Below are positions 8,103 to 17,238 of a DNA stretch of 64,000 nucleotides, piece after piece. The DNA lies in NCBI GenBank assembly GCA_947489685.1, contig CANLEM010000002.1, positions 434,001-498,000 on the forward strand, in the 5' to 3' direction. Position 1 is the first letter of the stretch, and each line of letters begins with the position of its first letter. The notes below the pieces were generated by a model. That model was not told the origin of the DNA. It saw only the letters and a list, made by a program, of their open reading frames with translations, and did not search any database. Source of the DNA: an uncultured Aquimarina sp. (lineage in GTDB: Bacteria; Bacteroidota; Bacteroidia; Flavobacteriales; Flavobacteriaceae). A program made the translations under genes and the position numbers.

Positions 8103-10490
8103 TTAGTTTTTAATAACTTTTAAAGTCTGTGTTCTTCCACTATTTGTAAGTTTCACAAAGTAAATCCCCGAAGGAATATCAGAGGTATTAAATTCTACTT
8201 GTTTTGATGTCCCATGTGCACGCATAGTTTTCATAATATTGCCGGTAATATTAACTAAACTAACATCTGTTCCATCTAGAGATTCATTTCCTTTTAAGAT
8301 TAACCTATCCTGAACTGGATTAGCAAGTGCTTTTACACTTAGCGAAATTGAAGTTTCTCTTATTAAAGTATCTGTACATGTAGGAGTGGTGGTACTGTTA
8401 CTAAAGTAAATAGTAAAGCCTTCGTTTATAGAAACCAAAGCAAAATTACCTCCATCCTGAGTAGCATAATAAGATCCGTCAAGGTTTGGAAATCCAGTTC
8501 CTTCAAGAGTTACAGAAGGTTGGGCTGAATTAAAGTTCTGACTAGTTATATTAGATAATAAGTTATTCCACCAACTAGGAGAACCATTATTTGTATTCAT
8601 TGAAAATTGCCATAATCCATTATTTGCAAGATCCCAATTAATAGTAAAATTAGTTACATTGCTCAGGTCTGGTCCTCCAGAACCTAACACATATATTTTT
8701 GTATAAGCTACATTGGCAATTGTTGGTAAAGGGTTTGATAAAGGTGCTCCAAAACTACAATCTCCGCCAGTACTTGGTTCTGTAATCACAATTGAAGTTG
8801 AAGCTATATCCGAAACCCCTGCAGCATTGGCAACCGTTAATGTCGTTGTATAATTTCCTGCAATTGCATATTCATGCGATGTAGTTACTCCATTACCGGT
8901 ACTGCCATCTCCGAAATCCCAGGAATAGGTAATTGCACTGCCATCAGAGCTAGAAGATCCTGATCCATCAAAAGAAATAGTTATGGGCGCCACTCCACCC
9001 GAATCACTTGTAGAAATATTGGCTGTAACTGTCACAGAGGTGTCTGGATCATTTGCAGTAATGGCTTTTGTTTCGGAGTCATTTAAAGATCCATCACTTA
9101 CAGTAAGCGTTACTTGATATACACCCGGCTGTGTAAACACATGAGAAATATCTACTCCAGTAGTGGTGGTTCCATCGCCAAAATTCCACGAATATGTTAG
9201 ATTATCGTTGTCTGGATCAGAAGAACCTGAGGCATCAAATTGTACAGTAAGCGGTGCATCTCCAGATGTGATATCTGTAGTAAACCTTGCAGTAGGCGGT
9301 TGGTTACCGTTTCCTCCAACTACATTAGGTATAAACGGAGCAAAATGTGGTCTAAGTACATTCATTTTCCATTCGTTTACAGAAGACCAATCATCTGCTA
9401 AGATTCCTCCAGTATCACCAGAGTTTGGGTTCATCGTCCAAAACGTCCATGAGTAAATATCTCCCATAAAGTCTACCCATTCGGTAAACCATGTAAATGC
9501 AATGCCATTAAAAGCATCTTGGTCTTTAATTCCAAATTCTCCCACGAATATTGGCGAAGTATTATTTTCATACAAATAATGAAAATGATCTCTCCAAATT
9601 TGCGGCATATTTTGCGGAAAACTAGCTGATGTAAACCAATCTTGAGGAGCTACTTCTGGTCCATACTCATGTGCAGAGTACATTAATTTATCAGGATTAG
9701 ATATTTGAATTGGATATTTTTCGGCTCCCATTAACTGTCCTCCCCACCAATAAGAATCTCCTTCAAACTCTCCTACTCCTTCTACAATAATCAGAACATT
9801 AGGATTTACCTGTAGAATGGCATTTCCACATCTCTCTGCAGCCTTATTCCAATCGGTTGCCGGATTACTGTTACCCCAAGAGGATCCATGAGGTTCATTA
9901 TTCAAATCCATTCCTACAACAGCAGAAAAATCTTTATATCTATTTGCCATAAAGATCCAATCATTGATCCATCTTTGTTCAGAATATTGATCTGTATACC
10001 AAAGTGCTTCATTTAAAAAACCATCGGCCGCTCTAGAATGATTATCTAATACTATTTTGATATCATTATCCTGGCACCATTGCACCAAAATATCCATCAA
10101 TTCTATAGGCTTGGTAACCTGTGACTCTTCCTCGTTCATTGGTGATATTCCTGTATATGCATCTGTTCCAAAGGAATTAATATTGATAGTAGCGCCAGGG
10201 TTTAGCATTTCGTTACACCAGGGCACTCTGATTGTGTTAAAACCTAAATCTTTGATTTGTTGTAGCACACTTTTCATATCTCGAGTCCAAAGTCCGTGTG
10301 GGCTATATAAAGAGGTCTCAAATCCAAACCAGTTAACACCAGTTAGTCTTACTTCTTTACCTTCGACATCAAACAATTTATTGCCCGAAACAGATAAAAA
10401 ATTCTGTTGTTGCGCCAATATATGGGTAAAGCTTAACATCACCAATGCCATGATCAGGATGCGTTTGGTATATATAATTGTATTTTTCAT
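8103..10490 (-). CDS. T9SS-sorted GH5 endoglucanase (cellulase)
   Basis: A 795-residue secreted cellulase-family enzyme. After a signal peptide (to about residue 27) the GH5 barrel spans about 30-390. It shows the family landmarks RLTGVNWFGFE, IRVPWCNEM, the acid/base Glu199 in LNNEP, His274 in SAHEYG and the nucleophile Glu318 in VGEFG. Two PKD domains follow (about 397-475 and 480-565), then an unassigned module of about 130 residues (575-705) that recurs twice in the GH9-GH48 neighbour, and a T9SS sorting domain (about 712-795). The expected activity is endo-hydrolysis of beta-1,4-glucan, although mannan or mixed-linkage glucan remain possible. Only 66 nt, containing a hairpin, separate it from the upstream GH9-GH48 gene, so it is probably expressed by read-through from that gene. 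Confidence 0.9.
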   Translation of the reverse strand: MKNTIIYTKRILIMALVMLSFTHILAQQQNFLSVSGNKLFDVEGKEVRLTGVNWFGFETSLYSPHGLWTRDMKSVLQQIKDLGFNTIRVPWCNEMLNPGATININSFGTDAYTGISPMNEEESQVTKPIELMDILVQWCQDNDIKIVLDNHSRAADGFLNEALWYTDQYSEQRWINDWIFMANRYKDFSAVVGMDLNNEPHGSSWGNSNPATDWNKAAERCGNAILQVNPNVLIIVEGVGEFEGDSYWWGGQLMGAEKYPIQISNPDKLMYSAHEYGPEVAPQDWFTSASFPQNMPQIWRDHFHYLYENNTSPIFVGEFGIKDQDAFNGIAFTWFTEWVDFMGDIYSWTFWTMNPNSGDTGGILADDWSSVNEWKMNVLRPHFAPFIPNVVGGNGNQPPTARFTTDITSGDAPLTVQFDASGSSDPDNDNLTYSWNFGDGTTTTGVDISHVFTQPGVYQVTLTVSDGSLNDSETKAITANDPDTSVTVTANISTSDSGGVAPITISFDGSGSSSSDGSAITYSWDFGDGSTGNGVTTSHEYAIAGNYTTTLTVANAAGVSDIASTSIVITEPSTGGDCSFGAPLSNPLPTIANVAYTKIYVLGSGGPDLSNVTNFTINWDLANNGLWQFSMNTNNGSPSWWNNLLSNITSQNFNSAQPSVTLEGTGFPNLDGSYYATQDGGNFALVSINEGFTIYFSNSTTTPTCTDTLIRETSISLSVKALANPVQDRLILKGNESLDGTDVSLVNITGNIMKTMRAHGTSKQVEFNTSDIPSGIYFVKLTNSGRTQTLKVIKN
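8376..8766 (-). other. X module in the GH5 enzyme (copy 1 of 3)
   Basis: An approximately 130-residue segment beginning CSFGAPL and ending FSNSTTTPTC. Shared landmarks with the two GH9-GH48 copies are F-G-PL, a VLG-GGPDL stretch, INWDLANNGL, NTNNG-P-W, LDGSY-TQD-GNF and FT-YF. Terminal cysteines are conserved. I know no family name for it; its placement between PKD domains and the sorting domain suggests a carbohydrate-binding role. Confidence 0.7.
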
Positions 10491-10511
10491 TTTATATAAT
10501 TTTAATTTAAA

Positions 10512-10541
10512 AAAGAGAGGAGTAACACTACTCCTCTCTTT
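10512..10541 (-). terminator. intercistronic hairpin between the GH9-GH48 and GH5 genes
   Basis: A 13-bp perfect stem (AAAGAGAGGAGTA, 4-nt loop, TACTCCTCTCTTT) with a T-rich (-)-strand tail lies 15 nt after the GH9-GH48 stop and 21 nt before the GH5 start codon. It looks like a terminator, but leaves no room for a separate GH5 promoter, so partial read-through or RNA processing is likely. Confidence 0.8.
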
Positions 10542-10556
10542 ATCCTAAACATGCTA

Positions 10557-13500
10557 TTATTCTAAAACTATTTTTCTTCTAGATCTTTCTTTAAAAACAT
10601 GATCTATTACTTCAAGAACATATATTCCTGATGGAAGACCATCTACAGATATACGAACATGAATTTGTTGTCTATTTTTAATATCCTTGCTTCTAACTAC
10701 ATTACCAGACAGATCTACTAATCGGATACTTGCAATAGCTAAGTCCTCTGTAGTACTTTTACCCTTGAAATTCGTGATTCCTTTAACTGCTATATTGATA
10801 AATCCAGAACTAGCGGGGTTTGGGCTTATAGATACATCCACTTGCTTTTTGGCTAGTGCAGTACCTGTAGTGGTGTCATTACCAAAGAAGAAACCATATT
10901 CTGCATTTGCCAAAGCAACTTCCATCTGTGCCCAACTTCTGTGATAACGTTGTGTAAAATCCTGACCCGCATCATACGAAGTTTTCAGTCTGGTGTATTC
11001 GGGATCATTTTTTAATCCCGAACGAATATCTAAAAATGACACCCCTGGCTGAATAACATCTCCATTGGCCATTACTCCAGTAAATCCATTTGGAACATAC
11101 ACTTCTTCTTCGAAGATTCGTTTATAATCTCCTCTATCTTCGGGAGAAGAAACTCCTTTATCATCTCTGTAGGTATTCCACATTCTATCCAAAACTTCTC
11201 TTGCAAGATCACGAGCATCTGTATCCAAAGTTGCATACTTTTGAGTAGCTGCAGCATAATAGATAAGTGCTTTGGCCATAGAAGCCGCTACACCCAAATC
11301 TTTACCGTAATCTGTAACCGTTACGCTAAGGTTATTATTACTACCAGGGCTATTAGGATTCCAGGTATCTGGTTCACCTGTCCACTCTAGAGTAGCAGGA
11401 ATTTCAAAATCTCCTGTACCAATAAGTCTTACTTCACTTTTTACCCATGAAGTCCATTTATCCATCAAACTCTTGGCCATTGGGTCATTTGTGATGTAGT
11501 AATATTCTGCAACACGCTCCATCGACCATGCTTGCCATCCAAACCATGTTCCACTTCCTGGATCATGATATACAGGATCTTTATCAAAAGCCATATCATA
11601 GAATGTTGATTTTCCTGCTGGGTAAGTACTATAATCTCCATTCCAACTATTTGTTGCACCACCTGCAATGGCTCCTTCTTTGGATTGTAACCAAGTGTAG
11701 AACTCCATTTGTCTCTTTAAACTCTCTGACCAATCTCGTTCTCCATTCTGGGATTTTGGTTTTAGTTCATTTACCTGAGTTAAGGCATAAGCGGCAACTG
11801 GATTTTGATATCCAAAATGGCAATGACTAGAACTTATTCTAAATGCCCATTGTGAAGCAGGATCTGCAGAACCACCCCATGACATGTACCATGACATTAA
11901 GTAATGAGCACTGTCGTATCCCGATCCCGCTCCACTAGTAGCACTTTGTACACCTAGAGGTTTAAAATATTTATCAAACATGGATAATCTTAAATAATCT
12001 CCCATTTTTGATGCTTTGTCTAAATCAAGACTTCCTAAACTTGCCCCTTGTTCTTTGGCATATATTTGAGCCCAGTACATTGCTTGAACAGCTCTTGCAT
12101 CTGCATCTGGAGCACTGGTATACCTCCATTGCTTTGCATAACTTTGATCCTCAATAAACAATGGCAAATAGCCGTCTGCACCACCCCAATCAAAGCTTTC
12201 CCAGGATGGATGGGGTATTGTTTCGTATACCGACTCCTGTTCTCCTCTTTGGAATGTATTGATATAAGAAGGTGTGCTAACTCCATCACCTCTATTTCCG
12301 TATCCGTAAAAATTATCATTATCTAGCAACCAGTGCATTTGATAAATGTCCGGACCATATGTTGCGGTTAAATCTGGTGAAACCGGATCTGACCCTACGG
12401 GCGCACTAAAATTAAGCGGTGCCGGATAATCACTTGGTAAAGGAAACTCACTAGCATAAGCAGCTGGAGAGGATGCATTATAAGCCGCATTCGAAGGTTG
12501 ATCCGCTGTTGTTGGAATAATAAATTGCTCTATTTTATCCCAAACATTGGCCAAAGGAGTCCAATCTCCTGTAACTCTACCATTCATAACTTCTAGCCAT
12601 AACCAGTATGAATATAATTCGCTGGTTGATTCATGACCATAATCAGGTGCTTCTACTATTAAAGTCTCAATAGAGTGGTGAGGTGATCCATCTGCACTAA
12701 AATACCCGTTTGCTGGGTCATAGATCTCATTTCTCATTTCGATAAAACGATCTATATATGCATTATCCCCTGTTGGTGGATTAATGATAATATCCCCATC
12801 TGTTACAGTAATCGTAATTACAGCAGTATCTTCACCTCCATTTCCATCGGTTACAGTAAGTGAAACTTCGTAAGTCCCCTTGGTCACAAATGTATTTTCT
12901 ATAGTAACCCCATCTCCAGTATTTCCATCGGCAAAGTCCCAACTATATGTAAGCGTATCTCCATCTGCATCAGTTGATCCAGAGGCATCAAAGGACACTA
13001 GTAATGGAGCTTCCCCAGAAACGGGAGTTGCAGAAATATCGGCTATAGGATTTGTATTACCTCCTGTGTTTCCACAATCAGGTGCAGTAGCAGAGTTACT
13101 AAAGTATAGTGTGAACCCACCAGATTTAGAAACCATTACAAAATTACCCGAATCTACAGTTACCCAATACGCACCATCTAATCCTGCTATTCCAGTTTCT
13201 GAAAACGTAACATCTGGATTTGATGTATTAAAACTTTGCGAAAGATTATTTTTTAAATCAACATACCAGTCGGGTTGTCCATTATTTGTATTAATTGCAA
13301 AAACATATAATCCATTATTCGCCAAATCCCAATTGATATTAAATTTGGTAACGTTAGCTAAGTCTGGGCCTCCAGTTCCTAAAACATAAATGTTCTCGAA
13401 TTCAGAATTAATAGATGGTAAGGCACTAGTTAATGGTGTTCCAAAAGTACAATCACCCCCAGTAGAAACTGGGTTTCTTATCACCTCGATACTATTAGAT

Positions 13501-16500
13501 AAATCAAACGTGCCGGATAAACCAGAAATATTTGCATCGGCAACAAGCCCAGTAATTGTTCCATTATAAGTTAAATGATAAATGAAACAACTACCAACTC
13601 CGGCACCGTCAAAATCAACTGCTTCAGGTGTTGGTGGTAATCCAAGAATCTTACCTTGATCGTCAGTTACTACCCATTGATTGTTATCACCTACATTACC
13701 TGTTAACGTAATCCCAGATACATTATCTGCAACACCATCGCCAACTTGAAATGTAAATGGCCCTCCTGAAATTACGCCTCCATCAACGGTTGGAGTTGTG
13801 ATTACAGGGTTTCTAACTACTTCAATACTATTAGACAAATCGAATATACCTGATAAACCGGATATATTTGCATCGGCAGCGAGCCCAGTAATTGTTCCAT
13901 TATAAGTTAGGTGATAAATAAAGCAGCTTCCTGCACCGGCACCATCAAAATCAACTGCTTCTGGTGTTGGTGGTAACCCAAGAATTTTACCTTGGTCATC
14001 GGTTATCACCCATTGATTGTTTTCACCTACATTACCTGTTAACGTAATCCCAGATACATTATCTGCAACACCATCGCCAACATCAAAGGTAAATGGTCCT
14101 CCTGCAATCGTACCTCCATTTACAGATGGCGGAGTAGCACCGCAATCCGGAGCAGTAGCATCATTGGTAAAATAGAGTGTAAACCCTCCCGTTTTTGATA
14201 CCATTACAAAATTACCCTTATCTTGAGTAACCCAGTATGAACCATCTAATCCGGCAATTCCGGTTCCAGATAATATAGCATCGGGATTTGGAGTATTAAA
14301 ACTTTGCGAAAGATTACTTCTTAAATCAACATACCAATCTGGTTGTCCATTATTGGTGTTAATTGCAAAAACATATAATCCACTATTTGCTAAATCCCAA
14401 TTAATAGAAAATTCTCTTAGGTTATCCAGGCTTGGGCCTCCATTTCCTAGTACAAATACGTTATTAAATCTATCATTGATATTTTGTAATGGTTCTGATA
14501 AAGGAGTACCAAAAGCACAACTTATATCACCATCAATAGCAGAAATCATTTTCGTTTCTGTATCAATTTGTCCTGCTTGATTGGTTACCGTTAATGTAAC
14601 CGTATACTCGCCAATTGCAGTATAGGACACCATAGTGGTGACTCCTGTAGCTGTAGTACCATTTCCTAAATCCCAGTTATAAGTAAGTGTTCCTCCAGCA
14701 GGATCTGACGAACTCGAGGCATCCAATGTCACATCTAATGGTGCAGCTCCAGACTCAGGATTAGCTGTAAAATCTGCTATAGGACTTCCATCGGTTACTG
14801 TGATAGTTTTACCCGCCTCTGAAGAAATATTTTGCCCATCACTAACAGTAAGGGTAACCAAATACGATCCAGGTGTCGAAAATGTAGTTGTTGGGTTTAC
14901 TAAAGATGATGTTTGTCCGTTACCAAAATTCCAGTTGTACGACAATGCATCACCGTTTGGATCTGAAGATGCAGAGGCATCGAATAGTACGTCTAATGGA
15001 GCAATACCAGTTTCTGTAGACGCTGTAAAAGATGCTGTTGGAGAGTTTCCTCCATCTGGTTCATTACCAAATGCTAACACTCCATTATCATATACGGGAA
15101 TATTGTTACTCTCTATCTCGGAGCCTGCTAATCCTTGCGCTGACCAATCGTTTGTAGTATCATAAGGAACTCCATTCGCTACTCTAAAGTTAAGTTGAGT
15201 TTCTCTTCGAAATTGAGGATCCCCTATCGGAGCTATTTGTTCTCCCGCTAAAGAAACTTCGGCATAATAGATATTTCTACTAGCATCCCAAGTACCTATA
15301 GTAATCGTACTAGAACCCTGAACCGCATTTAGAGTTGGCTGATAGTCTGCAATTGTTAACCCTTGTGCTACACCTTCAGAAATATCAAAGAAATACCTAT
15401 ACGAAAGTTTGTCGGTAACTCTAGCCGGCCATGCTGTTCTGTTTTGAACACGAATTTGTACCGTACTACCAGAAGCATTATTACTATTGAACTTTGACAT
15501 CGTTCTTACTTCGGATCTAGTTGGAGTTCCTGCGGAAGCAGGTGGAAAACTAACCAATGGTGTACCTCCAAAATTACCGTACATCCACGCTAGAACGCCT
15601 GTAATTCCAGCATTATAATCACAAGCAACTTCATTAGCAATAAACTCACATCTGTCATCTGCAAAACCATCGTTTGCCGGGCTTTTTGGTCCTCCAACCA
15701 CAGCGCCATATAAGATATGACTTGAAGCGTCAGGTACTCCAGAGCAATTATTGGTCCAACCGCCATGTGCACCTCTATGGTGAGGTTTATTTGCAGGGTT
15801 GTTCCCGAAACCGATCATAAAACTTCTACTTATAGGGTTGTTTCCTAAAGTATAATCGGCCATAAATTTTGCATAATTTCTATATGCTGTTTGTTGTGCT
15901 GCATTTGTAGACACTTTGTCTCCATAAACCAGAGCCAAAAATGCTTCGTTATTAGCATACCTAAGTGTACCCCATTGTCTAATGTGAGGAAGGCCTCCCG
16001 GAGTAGTTGGAACTACATCGCCATTAACCCCGACACCGGTCCACCAATTTAAATTTCGCTCAGCATCTTGTTTGTACTTATCTTTTCCGGTTAATTGAGC
16101 AAGTAAAACATAAGCACCATAGGCTTTATCATCCCAAGAAAAAGCTTCTTTATATTTGGCAGTTGCGCTTTGACCTTCACGCTGCATATTATCATATTCG
16201 GCCTCAGCTTTGATTAAGTATTGAGAATTATTAGTTGCTCTATATAACCATGCTGCTCCCCATACTATTTCATCCTCAAAATTACTGAATGAACGATAAA
16301 AACCCGCAGCATCTGTTATAGAATTAGAATACGCTTCTCTTACTCGATCGGCATAATCATATAGCTCTTCGGCACTTTGTAATAAACGAGCACTATATGC
16401 TGGATCATCATCTTGAAATAAAATACTAACCGCTGCAAGTGCTGCTGCTGTTTCTCCAGCCAGGTCAGATCCTCCATTAGCTCCAGAAATTTTGAATGAT

Positions 16501-16976
16501 TCTCTGGGTTGCGGATTAACCTCTGCGGGACCCCACCATGCATGATCTATTCCTCCAGCAGCAACTTGCCCCCAAAGTTCGTTCGGACCAGTATGGCATT
16601 TCAGAAAGTAATCGGTTACAAATCGAAGGTTTCTTTTTAGAATATCATATTGACCTGCTTGTATATAAGCATCTTTAAATTCAATTCCTCCCCATGCCAG
16701 AGTAGTCACTGAATAAGCCATTGGAAAATTAAACTTTACATGATCTCCCGCATCATACCAACCTCCTGTAAGGTCTAATCCGACATCAGAACCATCATTT
16801 AAAGCTGAATCCCCCCTCCAGGGAACCCTGTTCCAAGAGGGTAATTTTCCTGATTGTTGTGATTCATAGAAGAAGATTGACTTTTGCAATGCTTCTCCAT
16901 AATTAAACTGTGCTGTTATTGAACTGTAAGAAAAACACAGTATCAATACCAGACATAACTTGTTAAATTTTTTCAT
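10557..16976 (-). CDS. T9SS-sorted dual cellulase, GH9-CBM3c-...-GH48 (CelA-like)
   Basis: A 2139-residue enzyme with two cellulase domains. Order: signal peptide (1-22); GH9 (about 25-475) with Asp75/Asp78 in WYDAGD and Glu449 in NEVACDYNAG; a CBM3c-like domain (about 485-640); two PKD domains (about 650-815); X module (about 817-945); two near-identical 112-residue repeats (about 948-1168); a second X module (about 1172-1302); a third PKD (about 1305-1395); GH48 (about 1404-2035) with Glu1442 in VEAPDYG and Glu1453 in STSE, 11 residues apart as in characterised GH48 enzymes; T9SS sorting domain (about 2045-2139). GH9-CBM3c enzymes are processive endoglucanases and GH48 enzymes are reducing-end cellobiohydrolases, so one polypeptide should both open and run along cellulose chains. 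The architecture parallels CelA of Caldicellulosiruptor, with X modules and repeats where CelA carries CBM3b domains. Confidence 0.93.
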   Translation of the reverse strand: MKKFNKLCLVLILCFSYSSITAQFNYGEALQKSIFFYESQQSGKLPSWNRVPWRGDSALNDGSDVGLDLTGGWYDAGDHVKFNFPMAYSVTTLAWGGIEFKDAYIQAGQYDILKRNLRFVTDYFLKCHTGPNELWGQVAAGGIDHAWWGPAEVNPQPRESFKISGANGGSDLAGETAAALAAVSILFQDDDPAYSARLLQSAEELYDYADRVREAYSNSITDAAGFYRSFSNFEDEIVWGAAWLYRATNNSQYLIKAEAEYDNMQREGQSATAKYKEAFSWDDKAYGAYVLLAQLTGKDKYKQDAERNLNWWTGVGVNGDVVPTTPGGLPHIRQWGTLRYANNEAFLALVYGDKVSTNAAQQTAYRNYAKFMADYTLGNNPISRSFMIGFGNNPANKPHHRGAHGGWTNNCSGVPDASSHILYGAVVGGPKSPANDGFADDRCEFIANEVACDYNAGITGVLAWMYGNFGGTPLVSFPPASAGTPTRSEVRTMSKFNSNNASGSTVQIRVQNRTAWPARVTDKLSYRYFFDISEGVAQGLTIADYQPTLNAVQGSSTITIGTWDASRNIYYAEVSLAGEQIAPIGDPQFRRETQLNFRVANGVPYDTTNDWSAQGLAGSEIESNNIPVYDNGVLAFGNEPDGGNSPTASFTASTETGIAPLDVLFDASASSDPNGDALSYNWNFGNGQTSSLVNPTTTFSTPGSYLVTLTVSDGQNISSEAGKTITVTDGSPIADFTANPESGAAPLDVTLDASSSSDPAGGTLTYNWDLGNGTTATGVTTMVSYTAIGEYTVTLTVTNQAGQIDTETKMISAIDGDISCAFGTPLSEPLQNINDRFNNVFVLGNGGPSLDNLREFSINWDLANSGLYVFAINTNNGQPDWYVDLRSNLSQSFNTPNPDAILSGTGIAGLDGSYWVTQDKGNFVMVSKTGGFTLYFTNDATAPDCGATPPSVNGGTIAGGPFTFDVGDGVADNVSGITLTGNVGENNQWVITDDQGKILGLPPTPEAVDFDGAGAGSCFIYHLTYNGTITGLAADANISGLSGIFDLSNSIEVVRNPVITTPTVDGGVISGGPFTFQVGDGVADNVSGITLTGNVGDNNQWVVTDDQGKILGLPPTPEAVDFDGAGVGSCFIYHLTYNGTITGLVADANISGLSGTFDLSNSIEVIRNPVSTGGDCTFGTPLTSALPSINSEFENIYVLGTGGPDLANVTKFNINWDLANNGLYVFAINTNNGQPDWYVDLKNNLSQSFNTSNPDVTFSETGIAGLDGAYWVTVDSGNFVMVSKSGGFTLYFSNSATAPDCGNTGGNTNPIADISATPVSGEAPLLVSFDASGSTDADGDTLTYSWDFADGNTGDGVTIENTFVTKGTYEVSLTVTDGNGGEDTAVITITVTDGDIIINPPTGDNAYIDRFIEMRNEIYDPANGYFSADGSPHHSIETLIVEAPDYGHESTSELYSYWLWLEVMNGRVTGDWTPLANVWDKIEQFIIPTTADQPSNAAYNASSPAAYASEFPLPSDYPAPLNFSAPVGSDPVSPDLTATYGPDIYQMHWLLDNDNFYGYGNRGDGVSTPSYINTFQRGEQESVYETIPHPSWESFDWGGADGYLPLFIEDQSYAKQWRYTSAPDADARAVQAMYWAQIYAKEQGASLGSLDLDKASKMGDYLRLSMFDKYFKPLGVQSATSGAGSGYDSAHYLMSWYMSWGGSADPASQWAFRISSSHCHFGYQNPVAAYALTQVNELKPKSQNGERDWSESLKRQMEFYTWLQSKEGAIAGGATNSWNGDYSTYPAGKSTFYDMAFDKDPVYHDPGSGTWFGWQAWSMERVAEYYYITNDPMAKSLMDKWTSWVKSEVRLIGTGDFEIPATLEWTGEPDTWNPNSPGSNNNLSVTVTDYGKDLGVAASMAKALIYYAAATQKYATLDTDARDLAREVLDRMWNTYRDDKGVSSPEDRGDYKRIFEEEVYVPNGFTGVMANGDVIQPGVSFLDIRSGLKNDPEYTRLKTSYDAGQDFTQRYHRSWAQMEVALANAEYGFFFGNDTTTGTALAKKQVDVSISPNPASSGFINIAVKGITNFKGKSTTEDLAIASIRLVDLSGNVVRSKDIKNRQQIHVRISVDGLPSGIYVLEVIDHVFKERSRRKIVLE
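13069..13458 (-). other. X module in the GH9-GH48 enzyme (copy 3 of 3)
   Basis: The C-terminal-side copy (residues about 1172-1302), from CTFGTPL to ATAPDCG. It is very similar to the copy at 14140-14524, including the shared stretch YVFAINTNNGQPDWYVDL. Confidence 0.7.
13471..14134 (-). repeat. tandem direct repeat, 336-bp period, coding
   Basis: Two copies in frame (13471-13806 and 13807 to about 14134) encode near-identical 112-residue units with the landmarks GG-I-GGPFTF, GDGVADNVSG, DDQGKILGLPPTP, CFIYHLTYNG and a final DLSNSIEV. Identity is high at the DNA level too, implying recent duplication or gene conversion. A diverged member occurs in the M43 protease at 38740-42282. Confidence 0.85.
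14140..14524 (-). other. X module in the GH9-GH48 enzyme (copy 2 of 3)
   Basis: The N-terminal-side copy (residues about 817-945), from CAFGTPL to ATAPDCG. It follows the second PKD domain directly, just as the GH5 copy follows a PKD pair, so the PKD-PKD-X block looks like one mobile cassette. Confidence 0.7.
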
Positions 16977-17238
16977 AATTCATGTTAGTGTTAAGTTTGT
17001 AATTTTAGTTGCCGTTAATAAAAGTAGACTCCTTTTCAAAAAGTTAAATCGTCAGGGGTTGATGATTACTTTTTGAACTAATGAATTTATTTTTTTCATT
17101 CATTATCTAAGTAAAGAAGTGAATTATAAACACAACTCTTGTATATATAAAGAGTTATTAATCAGATACTTATAGACAATTTTTTACCGTAAACTTTATA
17201 CAATTTTACCTTTATATTATCGAAGCTCTGGCTATTCA

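Noticed and set aside
17134..17156. Hairpin AACTCTT/AAGAGTT as GH16 terminator
   Set aside because: Short A/T-rich stem without a clear T tail on the (-) strand; could be chance.
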